Below, piece after piece: positions 34,500-42,439 of a stretch of 64,000 nucleotides of DNA. Position 1 is the stretch's first letter; each line of letters starts with the position of its first letter. The stretch is from ZC4RG42 sp036676355. GTDB taxonomy: Bacteria > Pseudomonadota > Gammaproteobacteria > Burkholderiales > SG8-39. The position numbers and the translations under genes were made by a program. The notes under the pieces were generated by a model, which saw only the letters and a list, made by a program, of their open reading frames with translations, searched no databases and had not been told where the DNA came from. The stretch is taken from positions 1 to 64,000 of the forward strand of contig JAKFDA010000085.1 in NCBI GenBank assembly GCA_036676355.1, written 5' to 3'.

Positions 34500-34979
34500 T
34501 CATTTCACCGTATAACCGCGACCTTCCATGCACGCGCCGAACGCGCGGTAATAAGTATTGAGTTGCTGCTGACGCACATCCGTTTGCTGCTGTTGCGCAG
34601 CCGCCGCGTTCTGTCTGGCATTTCGTCCACCGGCCATCGTTCCCGCGACGGCACCGATCCCGGCGCCCTGCCCGGTATCGCCTGCAATTGCGCCGATGGC
34701 GGCCCCGCCAAGCGCGCCTCGTGCCGCGCCGCGCATGCGTTCGCCGCCGCCGACGGAGGACGGCGCTTGGGGCGGTGGCGCCGCGGCGAGCGCCATCGGA
34801 TCCACGCCGGTGCTTTGCTTCGCCCAACTTGAGCACTCGCCCTGGTCGCGTTGCTGCTGTTGTGCCGACTGACCCTTCGCGGGATAGATGACGGGCTGCT
34901 GCGCATGGAGAACGGGGGCGGCGCACAACAACAACATCATCACGAACCCGAGCACCTTCAATTCACTTCTGCGTTTCAT
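34500..34979 (-). CDS. glycine-zipper secreted protein
   Basis: 159 aa with a signal peptide (MKRRSELKVLGFVMMLLLCAAPVLHA). The mature protein begins QQPVIYPAKGQSAQQQQRDQGECSSWAKQSTG, then has a glycine zipper (ARGALGGAAIGAIAGDTGQGAGIGAVAGTMAGG), a Gln-rich stretch and a short end with YRAFGACMEGRGYTVK. This layout is common in small periplasmic/outer-membrane proteins induced by stress. Function unknown. Confidence 0.8.
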   Translation of the reverse strand: MKRRSELKVLGFVMMLLLCAAPVLHAQQPVIYPAKGQSAQQQQRDQGECSSWAKQSTGVDPMALAAAPPPQAPSSVGGGERMRGAARGALGGAAIGAIAGDTGQGAGIGAVAGTMAGGRNARQNAAAAQQQQTDVRQQQLNTYYRAFGACMEGRGYTVK

Positions 34980-35006
34980 GGCTGTCCCCGCGTTGGCGCG
35001 ATCCGC

Positions 35007-35795
35007 TCAGAACCTGATGTCCAGACTGAGATACGGGCCGCTGAGCGCAATGTCGTACAGGAAGCGGCCGGCGCCGCCGCCATCGTCATAGTCGACCCTG
35101 AAATAGCGGTAGCCCAACTGCGCTTCGAGCACATCCGAAATGCGGTAGCCCACGCCGGCGATCGCCTGCCAGGTGAAATCCGCGCCGCCGGCGCCGACGT
35201 CGCCATGGAAAATCAGCGCCCAACGTTCCGTCAGCGGCGCGCGCAGACGCAGGCCGGCGAAACCGTCCACCCAATCCTTCGAGCGCGACCCGGATCGCGC
35301 CGCAAGCAATCCCGCGCCCAAGTCCACTTCGGTCTTGGCATGCACGTAGCGAATGCCGGCAAGCAGATCGATCGGCGCACGTCCGTTGATGACTCGATAC
35401 GTCCCGGCGAGCGAATAGAACTGATGCGTGACTTCGACGTCCACGTCGCCGAACGCAGGACCCGGCGTATCGGCGTCGGCGGACAGCTTCGCGTAGAAAC
35501 CGTCGAACAGCAGGCCGTAGCGATCCCTGCGCGCTTCGAACATGCCCATGAGCGCGAAATCGAGCGTGTCCCACACATCGGAAAAACTCGCATCCACGTC
35601 CACATCCGGCAACCGTCCGATGCCGACGTCGCCGTCGATGCCCACGGCCCAGAAATAAGGCGTCAGCGAGAAGGTCCACGCATCGGCCGCGCTCGCCTGA
35701 GATTGCGCGCCCGCCGTTGACGCGAACAGCAGCCCGACCGCGACACCGGGAATTGCGAAGCGATAACGGTTGCGTTGCACGGCCGAGCGGAACAT
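35007..35795 (-). CDS. outer-membrane beta-barrel protein
   Basis: 262 aa from the ATG at 35795 with signal peptide (FAIPGVAVGLLFASTAGAQS). The mature part alternates polar and hydrophobic residues, starts WTFSLTPYFWAVGIDGDVGIG and ends with aromatic strands (AQLGYRYFRVDYDD, ALSGPYLSLDIRF), the C-terminal Phe being the usual outer-membrane sorting signal. It resembles the 8-12 stranded Omp25/OmpW-like proteins of unknown function. An ATG 36 codons upstream is less likely, since the signal peptide would be buried. Confidence 0.8.
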   Translation of the reverse strand: MFRSAVQRNRYRFAIPGVAVGLLFASTAGAQSQASAADAWTFSLTPYFWAVGIDGDVGIGRLPDVDVDASFSDVWDTLDFALMGMFEARRDRYGLLFDGFYAKLSADADTPGPAFGDVDVEVTHQFYSLAGTYRVINGRAPIDLLAGIRYVHAKTEVDLGAGLLAARSGSRSKDWVDGFAGLRLRAPLTERWALIFHGDVGAGGADFTWQAIAGVGYRISDVLEAQLGYRYFRVDYDDGGGAGRFLYDIALSGPYLSLDIRF

Positions 35796-35990
35796 TCCAT
35801 CACCGTCGATACGACACGCGCGATCGCACTGCCGCGCATTGGCAAGCACCATAACGCGCGCAACCTGGCGTTCACATTGCCCTTTAGCCCCAACAGGGAT
35901 CAAGCCGGCGCACCCGCATATCAGTGTTCAGGACAGTTCGGGTACGGCGCATGCACGCGCCTTTAGTTCCATTGTGTCGAGTGACGACGC

Positions 35991-38273
35991 ATGCCAGTAT
36001 CGGTGTACCCCAATACCAGTGCGACGAGCGTGCGAGCGCGACATCAACAGCGAGCACCTATTGGCGCGGTGTGCCGATACCTTGCGCCCGCGCTCCTCGC
36101 ATTGCTCACGCTCTGCGCGGCCCGTGCGGCCACCGCGGCGGAGATGCCCACGCACGAGGGACCGCGTATCGGTCTGGCTTTGTCAGGCGGCGGTGCGCGC
36201 GGCGCAGCCCATATCGGCGTACTGAAAGTCCTGGAAGATCTGCGCATCCCGGTGCATTGCATTGCCGGGACGAGCATGGGCTCGATTGTCGGCGGCGCCT
36301 ATGCGTCCGGCCTGACGCCGAAGCAGATGGAAGAACTGATCGTCGGCACCAACTGGAGCGAAGTTTTTACGGATCGTCCACCGCGCGCCGAGATCTCCAT
36401 CCGCCGCAAGGCCGACGACTACAAGAATCTCTATGCGCCAGAGTTCGGCGTCAGCGAAGGTGTCACCGTTCCCAAAGGATTGATCGCCGGCGTATCGGTG
36501 GAGAGCTTTCTGCGCGAAGTCACGCAATCGGCGGCGCAGATCACCGACTTCTCGCTGTTGCCTATTCCCTTTCGCGCCGTCGCCGCCGACATCGCCACGG
36601 GCGAGGAAGTCGTGATGTCCGAAGGCAGCCTGGCCGAAGCCTTGCGCGCGAGCATGTCGCTGCCCGGTGTGGTGCCGCCGGTGGAACGCGACGGACGACT
36701 GCTGGTCGACGGCGGCATCGCCAACAACCTGCCCATCGATGTCGTACGCAATCTATGCGCGGATATCGTGATCGCGGTGGACATCGGCACGCCACCGATG
36801 AAGCGCGAGGAGATCGGCTCGGCGCTCACTGTCGTCGGACAGCTCATCAATCTGCTCGGTCAGTACACCGTCAACGAACAGAAGCGCTCGCTGAAGCAAG
36901 GCGACATCCTCATTTCGCCGGAGCTCGGAGACATCGCTTCCACTAGTTTCGAGCGTCAGGCGGAAGCAGTACGGATCGGCGAAGCGGCCGCACGGGCGGC
37001 GGCGGACGAGTTGCGCCGCTACAGCATTCCGGAAGCGCGATATGCCGAGTTGCGGCGGACACAACAACCGACCGAGTACCAGCTGGGCGTGGTCGATGAA
37101 ATCCGCTTCGAGGGATTGGAGCGCACCAATGCCGCCGTGCTGCGCGGACTCGTGCAATCGCAGCCCGGACAACCGTTGACCGAGGACGAAATCGCGGGCG
37201 ATCTGCGGCGCATCTACGGGCGCGGCGATTTCGAAGGCGTCAACTACCGCATCGTGGAAGATGACGGCCGTCGAGCGCTAGTGTTCCTGCCGCACGAGAA
37301 ATCATGGGGGCCGGATTATCTGCGTTTCGGCGTAGCCCTCGCCTCGGACTTCGACAGCGAGCACTATTTCAATGCGCTGATCAACTACAAGAAGACCTGG
37401 CTGAACCGCTTGGGTGCCGAGTGGAGTACCGATCTGCAAATCGGCCGCGACCGTTCCTTGCTGACCGAGCTTTATCAGCCCTTGAACGAAGCGAACGATC
37501 TGTTCGTTTCGGGCTACGGCTATCTCGCACGCTCCGTACGGGGTGTGTTCGTCGATGACGACCGCGTCGCCGAATACGACACTCGCGAACAGCGGCTCGG
37601 GCTGGATCTCGGCCTCAACTTCTCGACATGGGGCACGGCTCGCACCGGTTTGATGTGGCGGGACGTGAGGGCCGATGTGGACACTGGTGCACCGACATTG
37701 CCGGAGGGTGACATGCGCGCCTCCGGCTTCCACGTAGCCTTTGTCACGGATCAGCTCGATGCACCTTATCTCTCTCGCAGCGGGTATTACCTCGAAGCGC
37801 GCGGCTTGTTTCCGCGCTCAGGTCTGGGCGCCGATCGCTCGTACGACCGCATGCTCCTTCGCGCCACAGGCGTGAAGAGTTTCGGCGCCCATACTTTCAA
37901 TCTGGCGACGTTCTACGGCACGGACTTCCACTCCGATATGGAGCCATTCGATGCGTTCGTGCTGGGCGGCCCTTTGCGGTTGTCCGCATATCCGATCGAT
38001 CGTTTCGCCGGACGCGAATACGCCTTCGGACGCCTGATGTATTACAACCAGGCGATCAAACTTCCCAGCCCCCTCGGTACGGGACTCTATCTCGGCGCGT
38101 CGCTGGAAGCCGCGGAAGTCAAACGGCAGTTCACCGAGTCCGGCAGCTCCGGCGGCCTGTGGTCGGCATCGGTGTTTCTCGCGGCCGACACATTCCTGGG
38201 GCCGATCTACTTCGGTTACGGACGCGGCAAAGGCGGCGAAGACAGCGTGTTCTTCTTTATCGGCGTGCCCTGA
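35991..38273 (+). CDS. patatin-like phospholipase with C-terminal Omp85-type barrel (PlpD-like)
   Basis: 760-aa type Vd autotransporter-like lipase. A long N-terminus with signal segment (YLAPALLALLTLCAARAATA) is followed by the patatin domain: oxyanion GLALSGGGARGAAHIGVLK, nucleophile Ser95 in GTSMGS and Asp240 in VDGGIANNLP. Then comes one POTRA-like domain (YQLGVVDEIRFEGLERTNAAVLRGLVQSQPGQPLTEDEI) and a 16-strand barrel ending VFFFIGVP. By family knowledge the lipase is carried to or across the outer membrane. Likely substrate: phospholipids. It diverges from the beta-barrel gene. Confidence 0.9.
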   Translation: MPVSVYPNTSATSVRARHQQRAPIGAVCRYLAPALLALLTLCAARAATAAEMPTHEGPRIGLALSGGGARGAAHIGVLKVLEDLRIPVHCIAGTSMGSIVGGAYASGLTPKQMEELIVGTNWSEVFTDRPPRAEISIRRKADDYKNLYAPEFGVSEGVTVPKGLIAGVSVESFLREVTQSAAQITDFSLLPIPFRAVAADIATGEEVVMSEGSLAEALRASMSLPGVVPPVERDGRLLVDGGIANNLPIDVVRNLCADIVIAVDIGTPPMKREEIGSALTVVGQLINLLGQYTVNEQKRSLKQGDILISPELGDIASTSFERQAEAVRIGEAAARAAADELRRYSIPEARYAELRRTQQPTEYQLGVVDEIRFEGLERTNAAVLRGLVQSQPGQPLTEDEIAGDLRRIYGRGDFEGVNYRIVEDDGRRALVFLPHEKSWGPDYLRFGVALASDFDSEHYFNALINYKKTWLNRLGAEWSTDLQIGRDRSLLTELYQPLNEANDLFVSGYGYLARSVRGVFVDDDRVAEYDTREQRLGLDLGLNFSTWGTARTGLMWRDVRADVDTGAPTLPEGDMRASGFHVAFVTDQLDAPYLSRSGYYLEARGLFPRSGLGADRSYDRMLLRATGVKSFGAHTFNLATFYGTDFHSDMEPFDAFVLGGPLRLSAYPIDRFAGREYAFGRLMYYNQAIKLPSPLGTGLYLGASLEAAEVKRQFTESGSSGGLWSASVFLAADTFLGPIYFGYGRGKGGEDSVFFFIGVP

Positions 38274-38342
38274 TCCGATGCCGTTTGTGCCGGTGTCATG
38301 CTGCGGCCGGCACCGCGAGCGATTCCGGACGGTCCGACCACC

Positions 38343-38906
38343 TCAGCGAGGCGTGTACGAAAACTTCTGCCCGCCTACGCTCGCCTCGTACATCAATCCG
38401 CCTTTCGCGACGGTGAACGTCGCCATGCCGTTCTGGTATTTGCCGATCGTTTCCGCATCGTGTTTGCCGCCGCTGGCTCCTGCCGATGCGCCTGCGGTGC
38501 CGGCCTTCGCACTCGTGCCCGCGGTGATCGCCACGGCGGAAGCGTCCGCCCCGAATTCGAAGTTACCGCCGGTGAATTCCTTGAACGCGCGATCGTTCTC
38601 GAAAAAAATGATCTGGCTATAGGCCTGGCCACCGAGTTGCAGACCGACCGAAACCTGCGTCACCGACGTATCGCCCACGTACTCACCTTTGCGGTACACG
38701 CGGCCTTTGCCGTATGCGCCGCCGATACCGATGCCGCCTTTGCCAATGGTGGGGAACACCGCATAGCCGTAAGCGTTGTTGAAGAAACGTTTGCTCTCCC
38801 CGGCTTCCTTGAACACCTTGATCGTTTCCGCATACTCATCTGCCAGGGCGGGCGCCGGTAACGCAACCGTGGCGACAAGCAATATCCAAAGTAAACGCCT
38901 GAACAT
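38343..38906 (-). CDS. SYLF/Ysc84 domain lipid-binding protein
   Basis: 187 aa with signal peptide (RLLWILLVATVALPAPALA). The mature part is the SYLF domain: ETIKVFKEAGESKRFFNNAYGYAVFPTIGKGGIGIGGAYGKGRVY, then SVGLQLGGQAYSQIIFFENDRAFKEFT and NFEFGADASAVAITAG. In bacteria such proteins are secreted to the periplasm; in eukaryotes the domain binds phosphoinositides. Role here unknown. It is divergent from 39099 and shares with it an intergenic region with a regulatory dyad. Confidence 0.9.
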   Translation of the reverse strand: MFRRLLWILLVATVALPAPALADEYAETIKVFKEAGESKRFFNNAYGYAVFPTIGKGGIGIGGAYGKGRVYRKGEYVGDTSVTQVSVGLQLGGQAYSQIIFFENDRAFKEFTGGNFEFGADASAVAITAGTSAKAGTAGASAGASGGKHDAETIGKYQNGMATFTVAKGGLMYEASVGGQKFSYTPR

Positions 38907-39022
38907 GATCGCTCCTTCACAAATCGCATCACTCCCCTTCTTTGGCCAGACTGGCCCACGACGCTATGCGAACCAAACGCATGCGGCGCAACGACAGTTT
39001 TGCCGTTCTGCGGCGAATTGCC

Positions 39023-39041
39023 GATAGGACCAAGGACCAAT
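39023..39041. promoter_or_regulatory. GGAC-N4-GTCC dyad, site 1
   Basis: Plus strand GATAGGACCAAGGACCAAT; core GGAC-CAAG-GACC, one mismatch to the inverted repeat. It lies 57 bases before the 39099 start and 116 bases from the SYLF start. The reverse complement ATTGGTCCTTGGTCCTATC matches the site at 61001 in 14 of 19 positions. Confidence 0.45.
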
Positions 39042-39098
39042 GTTCAGACCGGAGGACGCCGCCTATCGTTTTCGCGGTCATCCAACGAGGGGAACGGC

Positions 39099-39674
39099 AT
39101 GAAAGCGCTGTGGACACTCTTACTCCTGATCCTGGTGTCCGTCGCGCAGCATGCGGCGGCGCAGTCTTCCGCGAATGAGGACGCAAAGGGCGCCGGCGCC
39201 ATGCAGGCAGTGCACCTCACCGCCACCGTCGAAGCGGTGGATCAGGAGAATCGAATCGTGACGCTAAAAGGGCCGCAAGGCGACATCACGGCGGTCCGCG
39301 TCGGCGACGATGTCCGCAATCTGGATCGGCTTGCGGCCGGCGACACCGTCGAAATCGATTACTACGAAGCGGTGGCGCTCGACATCAAGAACACCGACGC
39401 GGCGCCGACGGCGACCCAGACAACATCAGTCAAGCGCGCCAAACCCGGGGAGAAACCGGGCGGCATGGTCCAACGCAAAGTGCGTGTCGTCACCGAAGTG
39501 ATGGGCGTCAATCCGGAGTCGCAGACTCTGCTGGTGCGCGGCCCGCTCGGGAATCTCACGCGCATCAAAGTAAAAGATCCCGCGCGCCTTGCCGAATTTA
39601 AGGTCGGCGCCAAAGTCGATGTCACCTATATCGAAAGCCTCGCCATCGCGATCCGGGAGACGCCGCGAAAATAA
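39099..39674 (+). CDS. secreted protein with a duplicated small beta domain
   Basis: 191 aa with signal peptide (MKALWTLLLLILVSVAQHAAAQ). The mature part is two copies of one beta-rich unit: first HLTATVEAVDQENRIVTLKG ... GDTVEIDYYEAVALDIKN, then VVTEVMGVNPESQTLLVRGP ... GAKVDVTYIESLAIAIRE, joined by a Lys/Pro linker. Each ends in the same [DE]-Y-x-E-[AS]-[VL]-A-[LI]-x-I pattern. It looks like an OB/SH3-type barrel, function unknown. It probably heads the operon with the CAX and VIT-like genes (54-base gap). Confidence 0.75.
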   Translation: MKALWTLLLLILVSVAQHAAAQSSANEDAKGAGAMQAVHLTATVEAVDQENRIVTLKGPQGDITAVRVGDDVRNLDRLAAGDTVEIDYYEAVALDIKNTDAAPTATQTTSVKRAKPGEKPGGMVQRKVRVVTEVMGVNPESQTLLVRGPLGNLTRIKVKDPARLAEFKVGAKVDVTYIESLAIAIRETPRK

Positions 39675-39728
39675 CCCGGCGCGCGTTTCGAGGCTGGCGG
39701 CAGAGCCGTATCCCGTGGATCGCTTGAT

Positions 39729-40826
39729 ATGGATTTGCTCATTCACGAGATACGGCGCAATCCTCTGCTCTGGCTACTCGTCTCCGTACCGTTCGTGCTG
39801 ATGACGGATCGTTTCAAACCGGATTCGCCAATATTGCTCTTCTTGCTTTCCATCGTGGCGATCGTTCCGCTCGCCGCGCTGCTGAGTCATGCCACCGAAT
39901 CGGTTGCCGCGAGAACCGGCGATGCGGTCGGCGGCCTGCTGAATGCGACGCTCGGCAATCTGACCGAACTGGTCATCGCGCTCTCCGCACTTCGGGCCGG
40001 TGAATACCTCCTGGTGAAAGCGACCATCGCCGGCGCTATCGTGACGAATGCGCTGTTCATGCTCGGTGCGTCCTTTCTGCTTGGCGGGCTGAAACATCAT
40101 GTGCAGGAATTCAATCGCACCGGCGTGCGCCTGCAGGCCGGCATGCTGTTCCTCGCCACCATTTGTCTGCTGCTGCCTTCGGCAGTCGGCGCCATGGCTT
40201 CCGGGCAGGCCACCGCCTTCGCCGAACAATTGAGCGTGTCGTTGGCTTTGGTGCTGATTGCGACCTACTGCTTGGGCCTTTATTTCTCCCTGGGCACGCA
40301 TCGTGAATTCTTCAAGGCGCAGAACGAGCAAGCGGAGAGCGAAACCCACGTGTGGCCCATGCGATTGGCACTGAGCACTCTTGCCGGCGTGACCGTGCTC
40401 GTCGCGCTCGTGGCCGAGGTCTTTATCGAGTCGGTGCAAGGCGCGGCCGAGACGATGGGAACGAGCAAGGCCTTCGTCGGCTTCATCATCGTTGCGCTGG
40501 TCAGCGGCGCGGGCGAAATGGCTGCGGCGTTCGCCGGAGCGCGCCGCAACCGCCTGGATCTCAGCGTGGGCATCGCATTGGGAAGTGCGACCCAGATCGC
40601 CCTTTTCGTCGCGCCGGCGCTCGTGCTGGCGAGCTATGCGTTGGGTCCATTCCCCATGACGCTGGAGTTCTGGCCCGCCGCGGTGCAAATGGTGCTGGTC
40701 GCCACGCTGATCGCCGCGCTCGTATCCGGAACGGGCCGCGCCGTCTGGTTCACGGGGGTGCTCATCCTCGCGGTCTATGTGGCGTTCGCAATCGCGCTCT
40801 ACCTGCTTCCGCCTCAACCTTCATGA
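39729..40826 (+). CDS. calcium/proton exchanger, CAX family
   Basis: 365-aa CaCA-superfamily antiporter with 11 or so helices. The alpha-1 repeat is canonical: NATLGNLTELVIALSALRAGEYLLVKATIAGAIVTN. The alpha-2 repeat reads VSGAGEMAAAFAGARRNRLDLSVGIALGSATQIALF, in which the usual GNAAEH is GAGEMA, so the key Asn is replaced while Glu is kept. Role: efflux of Ca2+ or another cation in exchange for H+. It overlaps the next gene by ATGA. Confidence 0.9.
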   Translation: MDLLIHEIRRNPLLWLLVSVPFVLMTDRFKPDSPILLFLLSIVAIVPLAALLSHATESVAARTGDAVGGLLNATLGNLTELVIALSALRAGEYLLVKATIAGAIVTNALFMLGASFLLGGLKHHVQEFNRTGVRLQAGMLFLATICLLLPSAVGAMASGQATAFAEQLSVSLALVLIATYCLGLYFSLGTHREFFKAQNEQAESETHVWPMRLALSTLAGVTVLVALVAEVFIESVQGAAETMGTSKAFVGFIIVALVSGAGEMAAAFAGARRNRLDLSVGIALGSATQIALFVAPALVLASYALGPFPMTLEFWPAAVQMVLVATLIAALVSGTGRAVWFTGVLILAVYVAFAIALYLLPPQPS

Positions 40827-41524
40827 GCACGCGACGGATCGACGAGCTCTTTACATCAGCGTATTCCTTCCTGCCGGCGTACGAACGCCGGCCGGTGCTC
40901 GATCCGTTGGCGCGCGCGGCAGAAGTTATCTTCGGCCTGCTTATGGCGATGTCGTTCTCCGGCTCGCTCAGCGTGGCCACAGCGGGGCAGCAGGAGATTC
41001 GCACGATGATGTACGCGGCGCTCGGCTGCAATCTCGCCTGGGGCATCGTGGATGCGGTTATGTATCTGATCATCACGCTCACCGTTCGGGCGCGCAACAT
41101 GGCCTTGCTGCGTCGCGTGCGCGGCACCACTGACCGCAAGGCCGCGCACGAAAGCATCAGCGAAGCGATGCCCGGTCGGCTGGGAGAGGCGCTCGGCGAA
41201 GACGTGCTAGAGGTGCTGCGTCAACGGCTGGTCGCCATATCAAATCCGCCGACCTACGCGCAATTGCGGCTCGACGATCTGCGCGGCGCGATCGGCGTGT
41301 TCTTCCTCGTGGTGCTCGCCACCTTTCCGATCGTCGTGCCGTTCATGTTCATTCCCGATGCGGCGCTTGCGCTGCGCGTCTCGAACTCGATCGGGCTGGT
41401 TATTCTGTTCGCCGCCGGGTACTGCCTCGGCCGCTATGTCGAAGCCAGCCCATGGCGTCCGGCGCTCGCGCTCGCCGCTGTGGGAGCGGCGCTGTTCTTC
41501 GCGATCATCGCGCTGGGCGGATGA
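40823..41524 (+). CDS. VIT1/CCC1-like membrane protein
   Basis: 233 aa with about five membrane helices, in pairs: VIFGLLMAMSFSGSLSV, MYAALGCNLAWGIVDAVMYLI, then a cytoplasmic middle (EDVLEVLRQRLVAISNPPTYAQLRLDDLRGAIGVFFLVV) and three C-terminal helices. The pattern resembles VIT-family iron/manganese transporters but the metal-binding middle is reduced. The start ATG overlaps the CAX stop, so both are translated together. Confidence 0.6.
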   Translation: MSTRRIDELFTSAYSFLPAYERRPVLDPLARAAEVIFGLLMAMSFSGSLSVATAGQQEIRTMMYAALGCNLAWGIVDAVMYLIITLTVRARNMALLRRVRGTTDRKAAHESISEAMPGRLGEALGEDVLEVLRQRLVAISNPPTYAQLRLDDLRGAIGVFFLVVLATFPIVVPFMFIPDAALALRVSNSIGLVILFAAGYCLGRYVEASPWRPALALAAVGAALFFAIIALGG

Positions 41525-41652
41525 GGGCGTCCACGATACGCACAATCGTGAACTGGGCAGGGCATCGCCATACCAGGCCGATGATCGAAGGCGAACTGCG
41601 GCGCTTGATGCATCGGCTCCGGCGCGCAGCCGGCGAAGAGAAGCGGCGGTAG
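41521..41652 (+). CDS. possible 43-aa basic protein
   Basis: An ATG overlaps the VIT-like stop codon (ATGA) and opens a 43-codon frame rich in Arg/His (start MRASTIRTIVNWAGHRHTRP, end RRAAGEEKRR). No known family. The coupling geometry is the only support, and it may be chance. Confidence 0.25.
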   Translation: MRASTIRTIVNWAGHRHTRPMIEGELRRLMHRLRRAAGEEKRR

Positions 41653-41690
41653 CACCGACTAAAGGATGCGAAGCAGTCTGTCGTTCCGCC

Positions 41691-42071
41691 TCAGGCTTGC
41701 TCGTCCGGCACCCCGGTCGGCAATCGATATGGCGTCGCGCAAATGGGCTCGCTCAGAGCCGCCACACCGCCCTGTGGCCGGCAGATGCGTGCGGCCATGC
41801 AGGCATACTCGAACAGCTCGTCGGCGCGTTCTTCCGGCACAAGCAGTTGCACGAGCCGCACGAACACGGACTCCGGCAGATCGTCGGGATTGCGTGTCTT
41901 CGCTGCCCTGATGATGGCTACTCCGCGGCACGACACGCTATCGGCAACAGTCACGCCGCGCTCCTTCATCGCGCGAATCAACGCCAAATCGGCGCCGTCG
42001 TCCGGCAACACGCACACAATGAGCCGCGTGCGCTCCCAGGCGGTGGAAGTCGCCTGCGACTCCGGACTCAT
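41691..42071 (-). CDS. PII-like protein, second copy
   Basis: 126 aa, ferredoxin-like pattern: RTRLIVCVLPDDGADLALIRAMKERGVTVADSVSCRG, then VFVRLVQLLVPEERADELFEYACMAARICRPQGGVAALSEPI. Spacing of strands and helices fits the GlnB/GlnK fold with a short T-loop. It is last in the operon, coupled to the other PII-like gene by ATGA. DUF1538 permease genes are often accompanied by PII-like proteins, which suggests ligand-dependent gating of the permease. Confidence 0.6.
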   Translation of the reverse strand: MSPESQATSTAWERTRLIVCVLPDDGADLALIRAMKERGVTVADSVSCRGVAIIRAAKTRNPDDLPESVFVRLVQLLVPEERADELFEYACMAARICRPQGGVAALSEPICATPYRLPTGVPDEQA

Positions 42072-42439
42072 GTCCGCCTCTCCTGCACCAGCCTTTCGCG
42101 AACGGCCTCCGGGACATAGGTTGCCACCTTGTCGAGCGGGATTGCGTAGATCAGCCCCGCCCCTGGGCGGTCCAGTCCAAGCCGTGCGTAGAGACTGCGC
42201 ATCACGACATCGCGGTGCTCCGCGGCGCCGATCATGCTGACCACTTCCTTCTCCGCCTCCACGGCGATGCCTAGAAGGCCGAGACGCTCCCGCACGCCGA
42301 CGCCGCGCGCGTGGTAAACGACCGCGCCTGCGACGCCCACGTCGCGGGCGGCCTTGATGACTTCGTCCGCCCGGCCGAGCGGAACGATGCAGTTGATCAG
42401 TACCGCGTCGGTGAGATAAGTGAGTCCGTTGTCGTTCAT
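42068..42439 (-). CDS. PII-like nitrogen-regulator family protein
   Basis: 123 aa of the GlnB-like fold: VLINCIVPLGRADEVIKAARDVGVAGAVVYHARGVGVRERLG, then EKEVVSMIGAAEHRDVVMRSLYARLGLDRPGAGLIYAIPLDKVATYVPE. The last part matches the PII C-terminal strand with the G-x-G-x-I-[FY] turn. The uridylylated Tyr of GlnB is not seen. Start overlaps the DUF1538 stop (ATGA) and its own stop overlaps the next PII-like gene. Confidence 0.7.
   Translation of the reverse strand: MNDNGLTYLTDAVLINCIVPLGRADEVIKAARDVGVAGAVVYHARGVGVRERLGLLGIAVEAEKEVVSMIGAAEHRDVVMRSLYARLGLDRPGAGLIYAIPLDKVATYVPEAVRERLVQERRT

Noticed and set aside
38325..38340. TCCGGACGGTCCGA-like palindrome between the patatin and SYLF genes
   Set aside because: Contains GGAC and GTCC but with one base between them instead of four, and lies between two converging stop codons; not counted as a regulon site.
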